64,000 bases of DNA from Antennarius striatus (lineage: Eukaryota; Chordata; Actinopteri; Lophiiformes; Antennariidae). A program made the translations under genes and the position numbers. The notes under the pieces were generated by a model that was not told where the DNA came from, searched no databases, and saw nothing but the letters and a program-made list of their open reading frames with translations. Below are positions 34,829 to 45,875 of the stretch, piece by piece (within the stretch, counting starts at the first letter, position 1; every line of letters starts with the position of its first letter). Location of the stretch: assembly GCF_040054535.1 (NCBI RefSeq), contig NC_090797.1:15094501-15158500 (forward strand), written 5' to 3'.

Positions 34829-37308
34829 GTTTGAACAAAGCAAACCACCCAAGAGCGAGGAGCCACCAACCCCCCAGCCATTGATGCCTACCCCCGCCTC
34901 CCTGCTCGACCCATCAGACCTGAATCCCAGTGGGTCAACACCCGGCCCAGGGGCTCAAGATTGGGTCAACGCGGCCGAGTTTGTTCCAGGACAGCCGTAC
35001 TGTGGACGGGGTGAGTGATCCGCGTGGTGTGTTGGGGAGAAGCACTAGATCCCACCTACGTCCCCTTGTGAGGAAACTTAGGGCTGCGAATATTTTTTTA
35101 GGTGGGGGTTGGGCTGTTGTTCATGTTGGTATTTGGTAAAACTGTTGATTTGTTCGCCCATTGACAAGCAAGTGGACAACTGTGAACTTGTGTAGTCCAA
35201 TCAGGTTGTAGGCGTGTGGGCATCATGTTGACCAGTATTTTGATGTTTTGTTGTTGTGGGTCGTCTGCAGCAGAGCCGATGAAGATGGAAAGCTCCGCCC
35301 CCCTCACCGAAGAGTGCGACGCTGGCGCCGCACCTAAAAACAGGGAGCTGAGGAAGCAGGTCTGCTTCTATGCCGCTGTGGGAGAGTGCCGCAATGGAAT
35401 CAACTGTCCCTATCTCCATGGCGAAGTGTGTGACATGTGTGGCCATCCGGTGCTCCACCCCACCGACATCAGTCAGCGCTCAGAGCACACCAAGGTAACG
35501 ACCTGCTCACACACTACACGAGCTGTCACACACACTCCTTTGACATGATGGTAACATACACACACTTCCTGCACCTGTCCACAGGCGTGCATGGAGGCCC
35601 AAAAGAAGGACATGGAGCTCTCGTTCGCCATCCAGCGCAGCGAGTACATGACGTGTCGTATGTGCATTGAAGTGGTGTTGGAGAAGGCCAACCCCAGTGA
35701 GCGGCGCTTCGGCATCCTGTCCAACTGCAGCCACAGCTACTGCCTGAAGTGCATCAGGACGTGGAGGAGGGCCAAGCAGTTTGAGAGCAACATCATCAAG
35801 TGAGTCAGATCGTCTGTGCAGTCGTCAGTGTGTGATGGTAGTAGGGGGGGTCGTTTCACCTTTGTATACTACTGAGGAAGATTAGTATACAAAGGGTCAC
35901 AATGTTTTTTGGGAGTTTCGAAACTCCAAAAAAGATTGTGTCAGCAGATTAACCCAGGTGATGAGTGTCATGCTAATTATACCTCATTAGCATGCAAAGG
36001 TGAAACTCGCATTTCAACGACCCCCCTTTGACACACCCATCAACAATTGTTGATGAGTCTTTGTATTGTTGATCCTTTGTATACTAATGACCCTCATTAG
36101 TATACAATATGAGGGTCATTAGTATACAATACGATGGGACAAGAACAGCCACCTTCAGAACTGAACAAGTCTCTTGGATGAGAGATGAAATGTCTTCAAG
36201 AACTTTCTTAACGTCCAGTGGATCGACTTATTAACAGCTTTGGATAACAAATATTTATTCATTCTTCATGAAAGCATCCAAATGTTATCTAAATATGTTT
36301 CAGAGGTACTTTGAACGAGGTTTAGCGATGTGTTCCATCACATTGTCTGTAAATGAACCAGAAACTTTTTTTAATTGACGTTTTCCCGTTTTCTCACCAA
36401 ACATCTACTGAGACTGTTTTTTAATCTCCTTCAGAGGAGCTTCTTCCTGAACGTTCCCGGTTTCAGATGGTAAAACCATTTTGTCTACTTATTTCCAGAT
36501 CTTGCCCAGAGTGTCGAATAATATCCAACTTTGTCATCCCGAGTGAGTACTGGGTGGAAGTTAAGGACGACAAGCTGAATCTCTTCCAGAAATACAAGGA
36601 CGGCATGCGGTAAGTGGGCTAGGCCAGAAACGGGTAAGGGGTGGGGCTACACAAATGGGTGGGGTTATATTAGTAGATCTGCAAGAGAACATCTGGGCTG
36701 TGGAGTGGGCGGTGTTTCTGATGTGTCTGAATCCCTGACAGTCTTCTCGGTCTCCTTCAGGAACAAGCCATGTCAGTACTTTGATGAGGGGCGTGGCACA
36801 TGTCCCTTTGGCGCCAACTGCTTCTATAAACACGCCTTTCCTGGTGGACGACTGGAGGAGGCCCAGCCCCCGCGCCAGCAGCCCAGATCCAATGAGAGGA
36901 ACATGGTAAGGGGCCACCAGTCCACTGGTTCTGTTGAAGGTCTGCCAAGAACAGCAGCATCTCCACAGCAGCGCCCTCTGCTGGCTGAGTGGAAGCACTG
37001 ATCAGTGGAAACCATCAATTTGGAGACATTTGGAGTCTGATTTTTTCAAACCTGCATCCATTGATGAAGGCTGATGTGTGTGTGTGTGTATGTGTGTGTG
37101 TCCCCAGCAGAACTCCAGGCGGACTCCGCTGTGGAACATCTTTGAGGAGCAGGAGAGCATAGACACCTTCGGCATCGATGTTGAGGAGATGGGGACGTTC
37201 AACCTGAGAGAGATGCTTCTGATGCTGCTGGCCGCCGGGACCGACGACGAGGATGAGTGGGACTTATTTAATGAGGACCTGGACGATTTCTGTCAAATGT
37301 ATCAATAG
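34829..37308 (+). CDS. Makorin copy C: most canonical makorin-1-like copy, N-terminus missing
   Basis: Six exons: 34,829-35,010, 35,271-35,494, 35,585-35,799, 36,499-36,609, 36,761-36,905 and 37,108-37,308. They are correctly phased and encode ~358 residues without a stop; family members are usually ~450-480 residues with two more CCCH fingers in front. Domains: linker [22 protein letters not shown] finger [19 protein letters not shown]; makorin Cys-His region ([14 protein letters not shown]); RING with [14 protein letters not shown], linker [10 protein letters not shown] and SCPEC; CCCH finger [21 protein letters not shown]; and acidic tail [15 protein letters not shown]. The RING linker and tail agree with makorin-1 across vertebrates, unlike A, B and D. 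Makorins ubiquitinate target proteins and bind RNA. Best candidate for the parental or functional copy, but where transcription and translation start is not visible. Confidence 0.8.
35845..36250. repeat. Expanded hairpin-repeat cluster in intron of makorin C
   Basis: At the site of the simple hairpin of B and D, copy C has several nested inverted pieces: 'tttgtatactactgaggaag', then 'gggagtttcgaaactcc' (a perfect small palindrome), 'cattagcatgcaaaggtgaa', 'caacaattgttg', and two adjacent hairpins around 'atgaccctcattagtataca' (36,075-36,133). It ends in the dispersed 'ggatgagagatgaaatgtct' repeat. Confidence 0.8.
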
Positions 37309-37660
37309 CAGCCCCCCTCCCCCACTGCACCCCCACCCCCTTTAAAACATTTATATTAGAAAATAGAATGGACTGTCTTCTAAGTTAATGGACGGTAGCT
37401 CCCACCCTGTTTTGTGACAGGCCATCAATAAATGAAAGAGAAAAAGTCCCTCAAGCCATGGCGCTCTTGCTAAACATTACCTTGACATCTATTGTTAGTC
37501 TTTTCTGTGCGTTTCATGTAGGAGGTATCATTCTAAAATAACAAAAATAAGTCAAAATAATATTTAACAAATTAACTTTTTTCAAATATTGCTAATAAAC
37601 AAAACCCACAAGTTTCTTTGTGGGTTTTGGTGTGACTTGTTTATCACTGACAGCTGTTAG
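37309..37660 (+). promoter_or_regulatory. Makorin C 3' UTR: polyadenylation signals and stem-loop
   Basis: The stop is at 37,306-37,308. The first AATAAA is in 'gccatcaataaatgaaag' at ~37,428, in the untranslated region, unlike in B and D. A second AATAAA near 37,594 directly precedes the 12-bp stem caaaacccacaa (37,600-37,611; inverse 37,618-37,629). Confidence 0.6.
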
Positions 37661-39056
37661 TGTTACCGGTCCCAAATACTGAGGTACGTAATAACAAATG
37701 AATGGTGGTTCTGTATGCCTCGCACCCTAAACACAGGAAAACAGTCACAGGAATGAGAGAGACGAACCACCCTTGTTGCATCTCCAGTATGTTCTGTTTA
37801 TTTTACAATTATTCACAACATTACGATAAACATTCATGTCCCTAATCTCTCCCTAATACAATAAAGTTCATGTCTCAATGTCCATTGTGTGGCTCTCATA
37901 TGTCCATGCTTCAACTCCAGGACACAGTGTATTCCGCTCCATCTCACATCACAGTTTAAGATTTTCCCCTTAAAACTCAAAATAAACCAAGAATAAATAA
38001 ACATGAACCAGAGGGATTCAGATGGTACATTACTTTTGTCCCAAAAGCACATTTTCGGTATCTATGCTATTACCATGGCTACTATGAGATATAGTGCTGT
38101 AAAGTCAACTTCACATTTACTGTACCAAAATCCACTGAAAGCTACTTACAGTAGTATAAGACTGGTGTAATCTAAAACAGTAAACTCATTGCATAGGGAA
38201 TATTAATGGACTCATATACAGTAAAACTAACACCTTTAAAACTGATGAAAATGCAGTTTCACCCTTCGTACTGTAACTATTTATTCCTGAAAGCCACATG
38301 AAACTAACCGTGCTTTTTATAAACAGAAAATAGCCATTCAAAAATATATGCATCTGCTTGTTCAAGTAATTTCCATAATGCACCATAGTAAACAGATCCT
38401 ATAGTATTAGTTTAATCATATCCCAACAGAAACACTCTATTTACAGTGTTGGTCAGGTGTGCAGGGCCAAAAGAGGGAAAACAACTAAAATCTTGCCACG
38501 CAATGTGCACATATGCAAATGGTCTCTGCCTAATATGGAACAGGTAGGCGCCATTTTCTGAAACTCCCGCCAAGCGGCTTTGCTTGCTAGGAGGAGTTTT
38601 CTAGCTAACATCAAACTTACTTTTATACGTTGAGAAACGCCACCAAAGCATGTCAATAATGCTAAAAATAATGAACTCTAGGAGGTAGTCATTTTGTGAT
38701 TGTCACGGTGTACTAACCTGAAAACACAGGAAAACAGTCACAGGAATGAGAGAGACGAGCCACTCTTGTTGCATCTCCAGTTTGTTCTGAGGAGAGGGGC
38801 CGAGGTCCTCACCTAGAGTCACCTGGGTGCAACACGACCTGCACTAAGGTTCCGCCCTCCTGTTTCCCTGCTGCCTGAGTTACTTTGTCTCAAAATAAAG
38901 ACGAAATTAATATCTGGGAGGACAGACGTTAATATAAAAATGTTTCATCAATTAGAATTGGTGAAAATAAAGTGCTGACAAATCAGTAAAATAATATGTA
39001 AACATTAATCCCCAACAATAAAAACAAATATGACCATATATTTTGAGTGTACCACA
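37661..39056 (-). mobile_element. LTR-like insertion in the 3' flank of makorin C
   Basis: The 1,396-bp insert splits sequence that is continuous in copy B (at ~24,970). On the minus strand it begins tgtggtacac and ends ccggtaaca, the TG...CA termini of LTRs, flanked by ttag/ctag as an imperfect 4-bp duplication. A ~85-bp segment ('aatgagagagacga' and 'ttgttgcatctccag') occurs twice, near 37,740 and 38,740. AATAAA-type signals are present and no coding frame is recognised. Best read as a solo LTR or a small LTR-type element; family unknown. Confidence 0.55.
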
Positions 39057-39215
39057 CTAGCACTTCCTGTTAGCCTGACGATCACTCTGACATTTACCGT
39101 CAAACTGTAAGGTTTTACTCCTGAAGGCTGGATCTTCAGTTTTCTTTATTAAAGCTGCTCATAGCCATTATTTTGTACTGATGTGTCCTCCCTTCATCAC
39201 CTTCATCCAAGTGTC

Positions 39216-39256
<41 letters not shown>

Positions 39257-39397
39257 TGTGTCTGTGTGTGTCTGTGTCTGTGTGCGTGTGCGTGTGCGTG
39301 TGTATGTGTGTGTGTGTGTGTTTCATTAATGGCTAAGAGCCTGTTGGATCCCATCTGTCTTTCAAAGTGGGTGAACGGATGGATGGATGAGAGACGG
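39057..39397 (+). other. Remainder of makorin C 3' flank, with TG tract
   Basis: Resumes homology to copy B (25,000-25,245). Contains a TG-rich microsatellite (39,218-39,321) with TC and CG variants. Homology stops at ~39,398 where retroviral sequence begins. Confidence 0.65.
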
Positions 39398-39765
39398 AGG
39401 AATTTTTCCCCAAGAATGTAATCATCGGGGTTTTGGCCTCCGTCTGTAGTGAAGAATAGTGAGACAGTAGCCATAGATCTGAGCCATCTTTGTTAAAAAT
39501 TGGATTGTTGCATTTTATTAAATTTCCCAGTTTTGGTCCATGGCTTAAAAGCAATTGAAGGGGGGAATGTGGTGGAAAGTTTTTAATACAATAAAGTAAT
39601 ACAATAAAATAATATAATAAAATAATAAATTAATATCATTTAATTGACCCAACAATCTAGAGTGTGTGTGGATCAAATCTTTCAGCACTTGGGAGAAACG
39701 GCCCCAGGAAGTCTCGAGGTCATGAAAGATTCTGCAAGAATCTAATCTGTTTTTAGAAGTTTTTT
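39398..39765 (+). mobile_element. Retrovirus 3'-terminal relic: polypurine tract and LTR start
   Basis: 39,400-39,560 matches, inverted, 61,890-62,060. A purine run 'gaaggggggaa' precedes tgtggtggaaag at ~39,574, the same LTR beginning as the minus-strand LTR ending near 61,882. About 190 bp of LTR-like sequence follows before similarity is lost. Confidence 0.55.
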
Positions 39766-39769
39766 TGTT

Positions 39770-40255
39770 TTTCTATCTCTTCTGTCTTTCCCTCTCTCTC
39801 GCTATTATTGCTGTTTTTATTTCAAATAAAGTTTGACGTGCATCATCTGTTTCTCCATCCTCTTCAGTTTTTAACACTCCCTCTTTTATATGCCACAGAG
39901 CTTGTTGACTAGCTGCTACCTTTGTGGTTGATGGCTTATTTTGTGTTTGCTTTAACATTTCTCTTGAGCTTAAGGCCCACTGGTGAAATGTTCCTCTCTA
40001 CTTTGAGTTGGCATGTTCCGGAATGGAATGTTACCCTTGTTTTCAAAATAAAATGCCTCCCTACCTCTAGTAAAACTGTTGTTCTTGTCAATGGGCTCCG
40101 GCTGCCACAGGAGGGCCCATCCCTTGCCAACCAGAACACCACGGTCAGGACATGGGGATGTGTTCTGCTTCTACACAATTCAAAGGAAACACAAATTTGG
40201 ATCACACCCCGAGTGAATTTCAAATCATCTTGTATATTTTATAATTTAATGTAGC
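39770..40255 (-). pseudogene. Second copy of the retroelement-associated ORF fragment
   Basis: Diverged copy of 30,220-30,900 in the same orientation, with pieces such as MLKQTQNKPSTTKVAASQQA and VTFHSGTCQLKVERN in different frames. Indels break it throughout. Next to the LTR relic on its left. Function not recognised. Confidence 0.4.
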
Positions 40256-40329
40256 TGCTGATTTGAAATTTCTAAAAAATATTTATATTTTTTACAATTT
40301 CACTTTTTTCTCAAAAGCTGTTTTAAGAC

Positions 40330-41750
40330 TTGAATGATGCCCCCCTGGCAAGATAAGAGGAAATGTTGTAGAGGAAGAGGAAGTGTTGTAGCTGTAGGTG
40401 GCTGCTCGTTGAATACGTTTTTTGTGGTAAATGGACTCTTAATATAATTTTTGTTTCTTTATACATACAGTCCTGACCGTGCCTGACTGTTTTTGCTGGG
40501 TGTTTCGCTGTGGACTTTTGTTGTTTGTCTCGGTCGGTGCTGCAAAGTAGAGCCTGAGCCAGGGAACGCAAACGCCCTGACAAACAGACTGGAGCATCCC
40601 CTGCCACTGGATGCTTTAGTTCACAAACTACCGGAATGCCCCCACCAAGGAAAAGCCTAACACTAGAAGAGTTCGAGGAGATAAAACTCTCTCAATATTC
40701 TGTGCAGCAGTGACTGCGGTCAGAACACAACAGGAACAGCTTCTGGGGCTCCTGGAGGAGGTCAGAACACAACAGGAGCAGCTTCTGGGGCTCCTGGAGG
40801 AGGTCAGAACACAACAGGAGCAGCTTCTGGGGCTCCTGGAGGAGGTCAGAACACAACAGGAGCAGCTTCTGGGGCTCCTGGAGGAGGTCAGAACACAACA
40901 GGAGCAGCTTCTGGGGCTCCTGGAGGAGGTCAGAACACAACAGGAGCAGCTTCTGGGGCTCCTGGAGGAGGTCAGAACACAACAGGAGCAGCTTCTGGGG
41001 CTCCTGGAGGAGGTCAGAACACAACAGGAGAAGCTTCTGGGGCTCCTGGAGGAGGTCAGAACACAACAGAAGAAGCTTCTGGGGCTCCTGGAGGAGGTCA
41101 GAACACAACAGGAGCAGCTTCTGGGGCTCCTGGAGGAGGTCAGAACAAAACAGGAGCAGCTTCTTGGGCTCCTGGAGGAGGTGAAACTACTATGCCTCCA
41201 GAACGCGGAGAAGGAGAAGCGAATTGTGGATCTCGAGCGGTGAGTGGATGAGCTGGACCAATACTCCCGCATCAATGATGTGGTCATCACCGGCATCAAC
41301 ATCAGGCCTCGCTCATAAGCTTGTGCAGTGGCCGCGGACAGCAGGGAGCCCAGCGAGCAGGAGACACCATCGGTGGAGCAACAGGTGGCTTCCTATCTCC
41401 AGAGCAGGGGGATAGAGTTGGACCGGGAGCACATCGAGGCGTGTCACCCACTACCAGTAAAGAACGAGAGACCGTCAGCGCTCATCAGAAGGTTTACTAA
41501 TCGGAAAAAGAAAATGGCACTGCTGAAACAGGGGCGCAAGCTAAAGCGCACTAATGTATTCATAAACGAGCACTTGACAAAGAAAAATGCTGACATCACA
41601 AGGATCGCAGGACAACTGCAAAAACAAGGCGAGATTCAACAAACCTGGGTAACAAACTGTAAGATCTTCATCAAACTAAATGGGTCACCGGAGGCAGCAG
41701 AAGTCTTGGTGGTGAAGAGCATAGAAGACCTTGAACAGTATCGACATTGA
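40330..41750 (+). pseudogene. LINE ORF1 with 5' region (right-block copy)
   Basis: After a ~300-bp leader, ATG at 40,636 opens MPPPRKSLTLEEFEEIKLSQ, which is then shifted one frame into the long repeat region from 40,710. That frame runs RTQQEQLLGLLEEV x11, LQNAEKEKRIVDLER, a TGA at 41,241, VDELDQYSRINDVVITGINI, a TAA near 41,316, then the RNA-binding domain to 41,750. One reading frame therefore spans 40,710-41,750 with two stops and one upstream shift. LEQY-type sequence after a coiled coil is usual for ORF1 proteins that trimerise and bind RNA. Both stops are also in the left copy (1-599). Dead ORF1; family (L2/CR1-like) inferred. Confidence 0.7.
40721..41182 (+). repeat. 42-bp in-frame tandem repeat, 11 units (coiled coil)
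   Basis: Each unit encodes RTQQEQLLGLLEEV, a 14-residue (two-heptad) block. Units 8, 9 and 11 have single changes (EK, KK, TK). Hydrophobic L/V positions in a heptad pattern predict a long coiled coil. Confidence 0.95.
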
Positions 41751-42733
41751 TGCAGCTTGTGACTCCTCATCATCACAATGCCAAACACACCAAGAACACA
41801 GACTACACCAAGCACCAATATGGACATGGACATGTTACAGAAGATCCTACAGCATCAACAAATAGAACTGGAAACGTGTGAGTATCAAGAGCACACCCCA
41901 CTGGAGCAGAAAAAGTATGCAGTTGGTCTCTTCATTGATCTGAACCCCATGTCAGACACATAAAAACAAAAATATCCAAAACCCTCTCAATTATAAATAA
42001 AGCAAAACTATACCTTGATGGAAATGCACTCCATACTTTATACTGCACCTTGGTCCTCCCGTACTTTACATATTGTGTTGAAGTTTGGGGGAATACTTAT
42101 CAGAACACAATTAATCCTCTGATCATTCTACAGAAAAGAGCAGTGCGGATCATTCACAAGGTTGGTTTTCTTGAACATACTCATAACCTGTTTACGCAGT
42201 CAAAGTTGCTAAAATTTCATGATATTGTACCATATAATACATCAATAGTTTTATATAATAATAATAATAATAATAATGATGGATTAGATTTATATAGCGC
42301 TTTCTTGTCTGGACACTCAAAGTCACTTACATTGGATCCATTATTCATTCACACCTCATTCATACGTGGTGGTGGTAAACTACGTACGTAGCCACAGCTG
42401 CCCTGGGGCAGACTGACGGAGGCGTGGCTGCCAATCTGCGCCTACGGCCCCTCCGACCACCACCGGAACAATCACACACATTCAACAAATTATTACCACC
42501 AAACCTCCAACGATTCTTTATAACTCCAGTCAGGGTTCATCAATGGAGAGATTTGGGTATTTTTCATTGCCGAGAGCTCAAACCACGCATAAACGTTTTT
42601 GTGTGTCTGTGTGCGGAGTGAAACTCTGGAACAATCTGGTCTCACAACACAAGAAATGCCAAAGTACTAATCAATTGAAACTGTTATATAAACATCATGT
42701 CTGGTCAAAGTATAGAGATGAGGGTCTTTAACT
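41751..42733 (+). pseudogene. Internally deleted LINE ORF2 remnant (copy 2)
   Basis: Same structure as 600-1572: VGLFIDLNPMSDT, then the RT thumb (42,050-42,270), the embedded dispersed repeat (~42,277-42,480), then VCGVKLWNNLVSQHKKCQST in the C-terminal frame (42,543-42,731), here readable to its stop. RT catalytic region missing. Confidence 0.65.
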
Positions 42734-43679
<946 letters not shown>

Positions 43680-44522
43680 CTTTATTAATCCCGGAGGAAA
43701 TTGCATATATCCACTGCTCAGGCATTACATAACAAATAATACTGGATAAACACCAGGAGAAAAGGAAACACTGACATCACAGGACATACCACAAGACATA
43801 CATTACACTAACAGACAGACACATGGAGCACTAACAGGACTTATATACTAAACTATAACTAAAATATAAACAGTATAAAATTTAAAAATATTACAGTATT
43901 AAAATATAAACAGTATAAAATAAAATCTAAACAGTATAAAATTGAATTAAAATATAAAACAGTATAAAAAATAAAAAAAATAAAATATATATATATATAT
44001 ACAACAGTATAAAATTAAATTTAAATTAAATTAAATTAAATCCATATTCAACCCCGTGCTGACCTTGCCACCTACCCCCCGCTCCTCCTGAGAGAGTCAT
44101 TGTACCCCCTGATGGCACGGGGCACGAAGGAGGACCTCAGCCTCTCTGTGGAGGCGCTGTGTGACAGCAGTCTGCCGCTGAAGGTGCTTCTCTGCTGGGA
44201 GAAGGTGGTGTGTAGGGGGTGCCTGGTGTTGTTCATGATGGCCTTAATTTTAGACATGGTCCTGCTCTCCAGAAGCATATCCACAGAGTCCAGGCTCAGC
44301 CCGACCACTGAGCCCGCTCTGCGGATGAGTCTGTTCAGACGGTCCATCTTTTCCTGGCCCCCCCACCCCAACACACAATGGCGTATGACAGCACACTGGA
44401 GACTACGGACTGATAGAACATGAAAAGGAGCTTAGGACAGATGTTGAAGGAGGCCAGCCTCCTCAGGAAGTACATCCTGCTCTGCCCCTTCTTGTACACA
44501 CAGTTGGAGTTGAGTGACCAGT
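43680..44522 (-). pseudogene. Rex1-like reverse transcriptase, 3' part (split by LTR element)
   Basis: Minus-strand thumb and 3' UTR homologous to 2450-3300: SVVGLSLDSVDMLLESRTMS and SFVPRAIRGYNDSLRR are readable. At 44,330-44,350 a deletion removes part of the CWGG...RDMDRL segment. Around 44,490-44,515 this copy keeps SLNSNCVYKKGQSRMYF in frame, where the left copy lost five bases. The rest of the RT is at 49,919-50,428. Confidence 0.75.
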
Positions 44523-45791
44523 TGTAATGGAAATTTGTATTGTGTGTGTCCTGATTTGACTCTTATCATGTCATTACTGAGAACTTGCTTCAAAACCTCT
44601 CCATGCAACTGCTGGGCTAAGTCACATCTTAGTTTGTTTGGACAAAGAGGTCACAGCAGGTCACAGCCCATCCAACCAGATGGAGAACCAAAGGAGAACC
44701 GATGGAGAGGAGATGGAGACCTGTTTTCAGTCAAGGTGTAAGATGTTTTATGGGTGCATGAAAGCCTTTAAATTACATTCCGATGTGTAATAAAGATTTC
44801 TTAGGTTTCTTAGTTTTGGTGTGATAGGTTTGGTGCATTCCAAAGGTGTAAGGTCTCCTGATACAGATGGTTTACGAGTGCGTGAAAGCCTCCTACACTG
44901 CATTCTCGAGGGTGGTGATGTTTATTCCTCAGTGGGGGGTACCACCAAAAGGAGGGCTGCCTGAGAGCTGGAACTGGCCACTCCTGCTCGCATGCAGGCC
45001 TTTCTTCTTAAAAAAGGTATAAAAGGTGAGGAGTTTCAGACTCAAGTGAGAGAGTAAGATAAGGGAGAGAGTAAGACTCAAGAAGAAGTGAGAAAGAAGG
45101 TAAGAGAGAGAAAGAAGGAAGTAAGAAAGAGAGAGTCAGCTACGGGTTACATACGGACGCCCAGCCTGGTTGAAGCTACTCTGCCTGGGTTGTAGGCTCT
45201 CCTTCCCTGTGTCAAGGTAAGAGGCCAAGCATATTTGGAATGCCACCATATATTGCCTTAGCTCAACCAACTATTTGTTTGTTTCTGTGCTCTGTGGGGA
45301 ATTAAACTACAAGTTTATTCTAGCATCATAGAATTGTTTCTGTGCTCTGTGGGGAATTAAACTACAAGTTTATTCTAGCATCATAGAATTGTTTCTGTGC
45401 TCTGTGGGGAATTAAACTACAAGTTTATTCGAGTATCATAGAATTGTTTCTGTGCTCTGTGGGGAATTAAACTACAAGTTTATTCTAGCATCATAGAATT
45501 GTTTCTGTGCTCTGTGGGGAATTAAACTACAAGTTTATTCTAGCATCATAGAATTGTTTGTTTGCATTGCTATGCGCTGCGGGGACTAAACGACACATTT
45601 AGTCTAGCATCATAGAGGTCTTTTGACTTATTGTTTGTTTGTACTTATTGTTTCTTAATATCTCTATTCTCTGCGTGTAATAAATCACACATTTATTATA
45701 GCCCTATAGGAGTGGTTTGATTCATTGTGTGAGTGAGTTTTCTGTGTACCCACCTCCTACGAACCTCTTTATTCAAGTTTTTCACAAAACA
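44523..45791 (+). repeat. 5' LTR
   Basis: 1,269 bp from tgtaatgg to cacaaaaca. TATA box TATAAAA at 45,018-45,024 and AATAAA at 45,679-45,684 suggest the U3/R and R/U5 limits. Purine-rich GAGA-type sequence (45,040-45,135) lies after the TATA box. Five tandem 55-bp units fill 45,281-45,555, followed by a diverged sixth. Confidence 0.9.
45281..45555 (+). repeat. 55-bp tandem repeat x5 inside the 5' LTR
   Basis: Units start at 45,281, 45,336, 45,391, 45,446 and 45,501 with gtttctgtgctctgtgggg and contain attaaa. The third differs at 'gagtatc' (others 'tagcatc'). The same five units, in the same order, are at 49,408-49,682. Confidence 0.93.
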
Positions 45792-45793
45792 AT

Positions 45794-45811
45794 TGGCGTC
45801 ACGAACAGGAT
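45794..45811 (+). other. Primer-binding-site candidate
   Basis: tggcgtcacgaacaggat starts three bases after the 5' LTR, the usual place and TGG start of a tRNA-primer site. I could not match it confidently to a tRNA 3' end. Confidence 0.5.
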
Positions 45812-45875
45812 CCTTATAATCAATTTTAATAGTAAAATTGGACTTTTGAAGGTTGGAGGATATACACAGAAAACC

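Noticed and set aside
40721-41182. Regular direct repeats considered as a CRISPR array
   Set aside because: Units are contiguous without unique spacers, are in frame and encode a coiled coil. The 59-bp and 55-bp arrays likewise lack spacers, and the genome is eukaryotic.
40628-41302. 224-codon minus-strand frame rich in SRSPRSCSCCVLT repeats
   Set aside because: Antisense of the 42-bp coiled-coil array of LINE ORF1. The sense frame has the expected ORF1 context.
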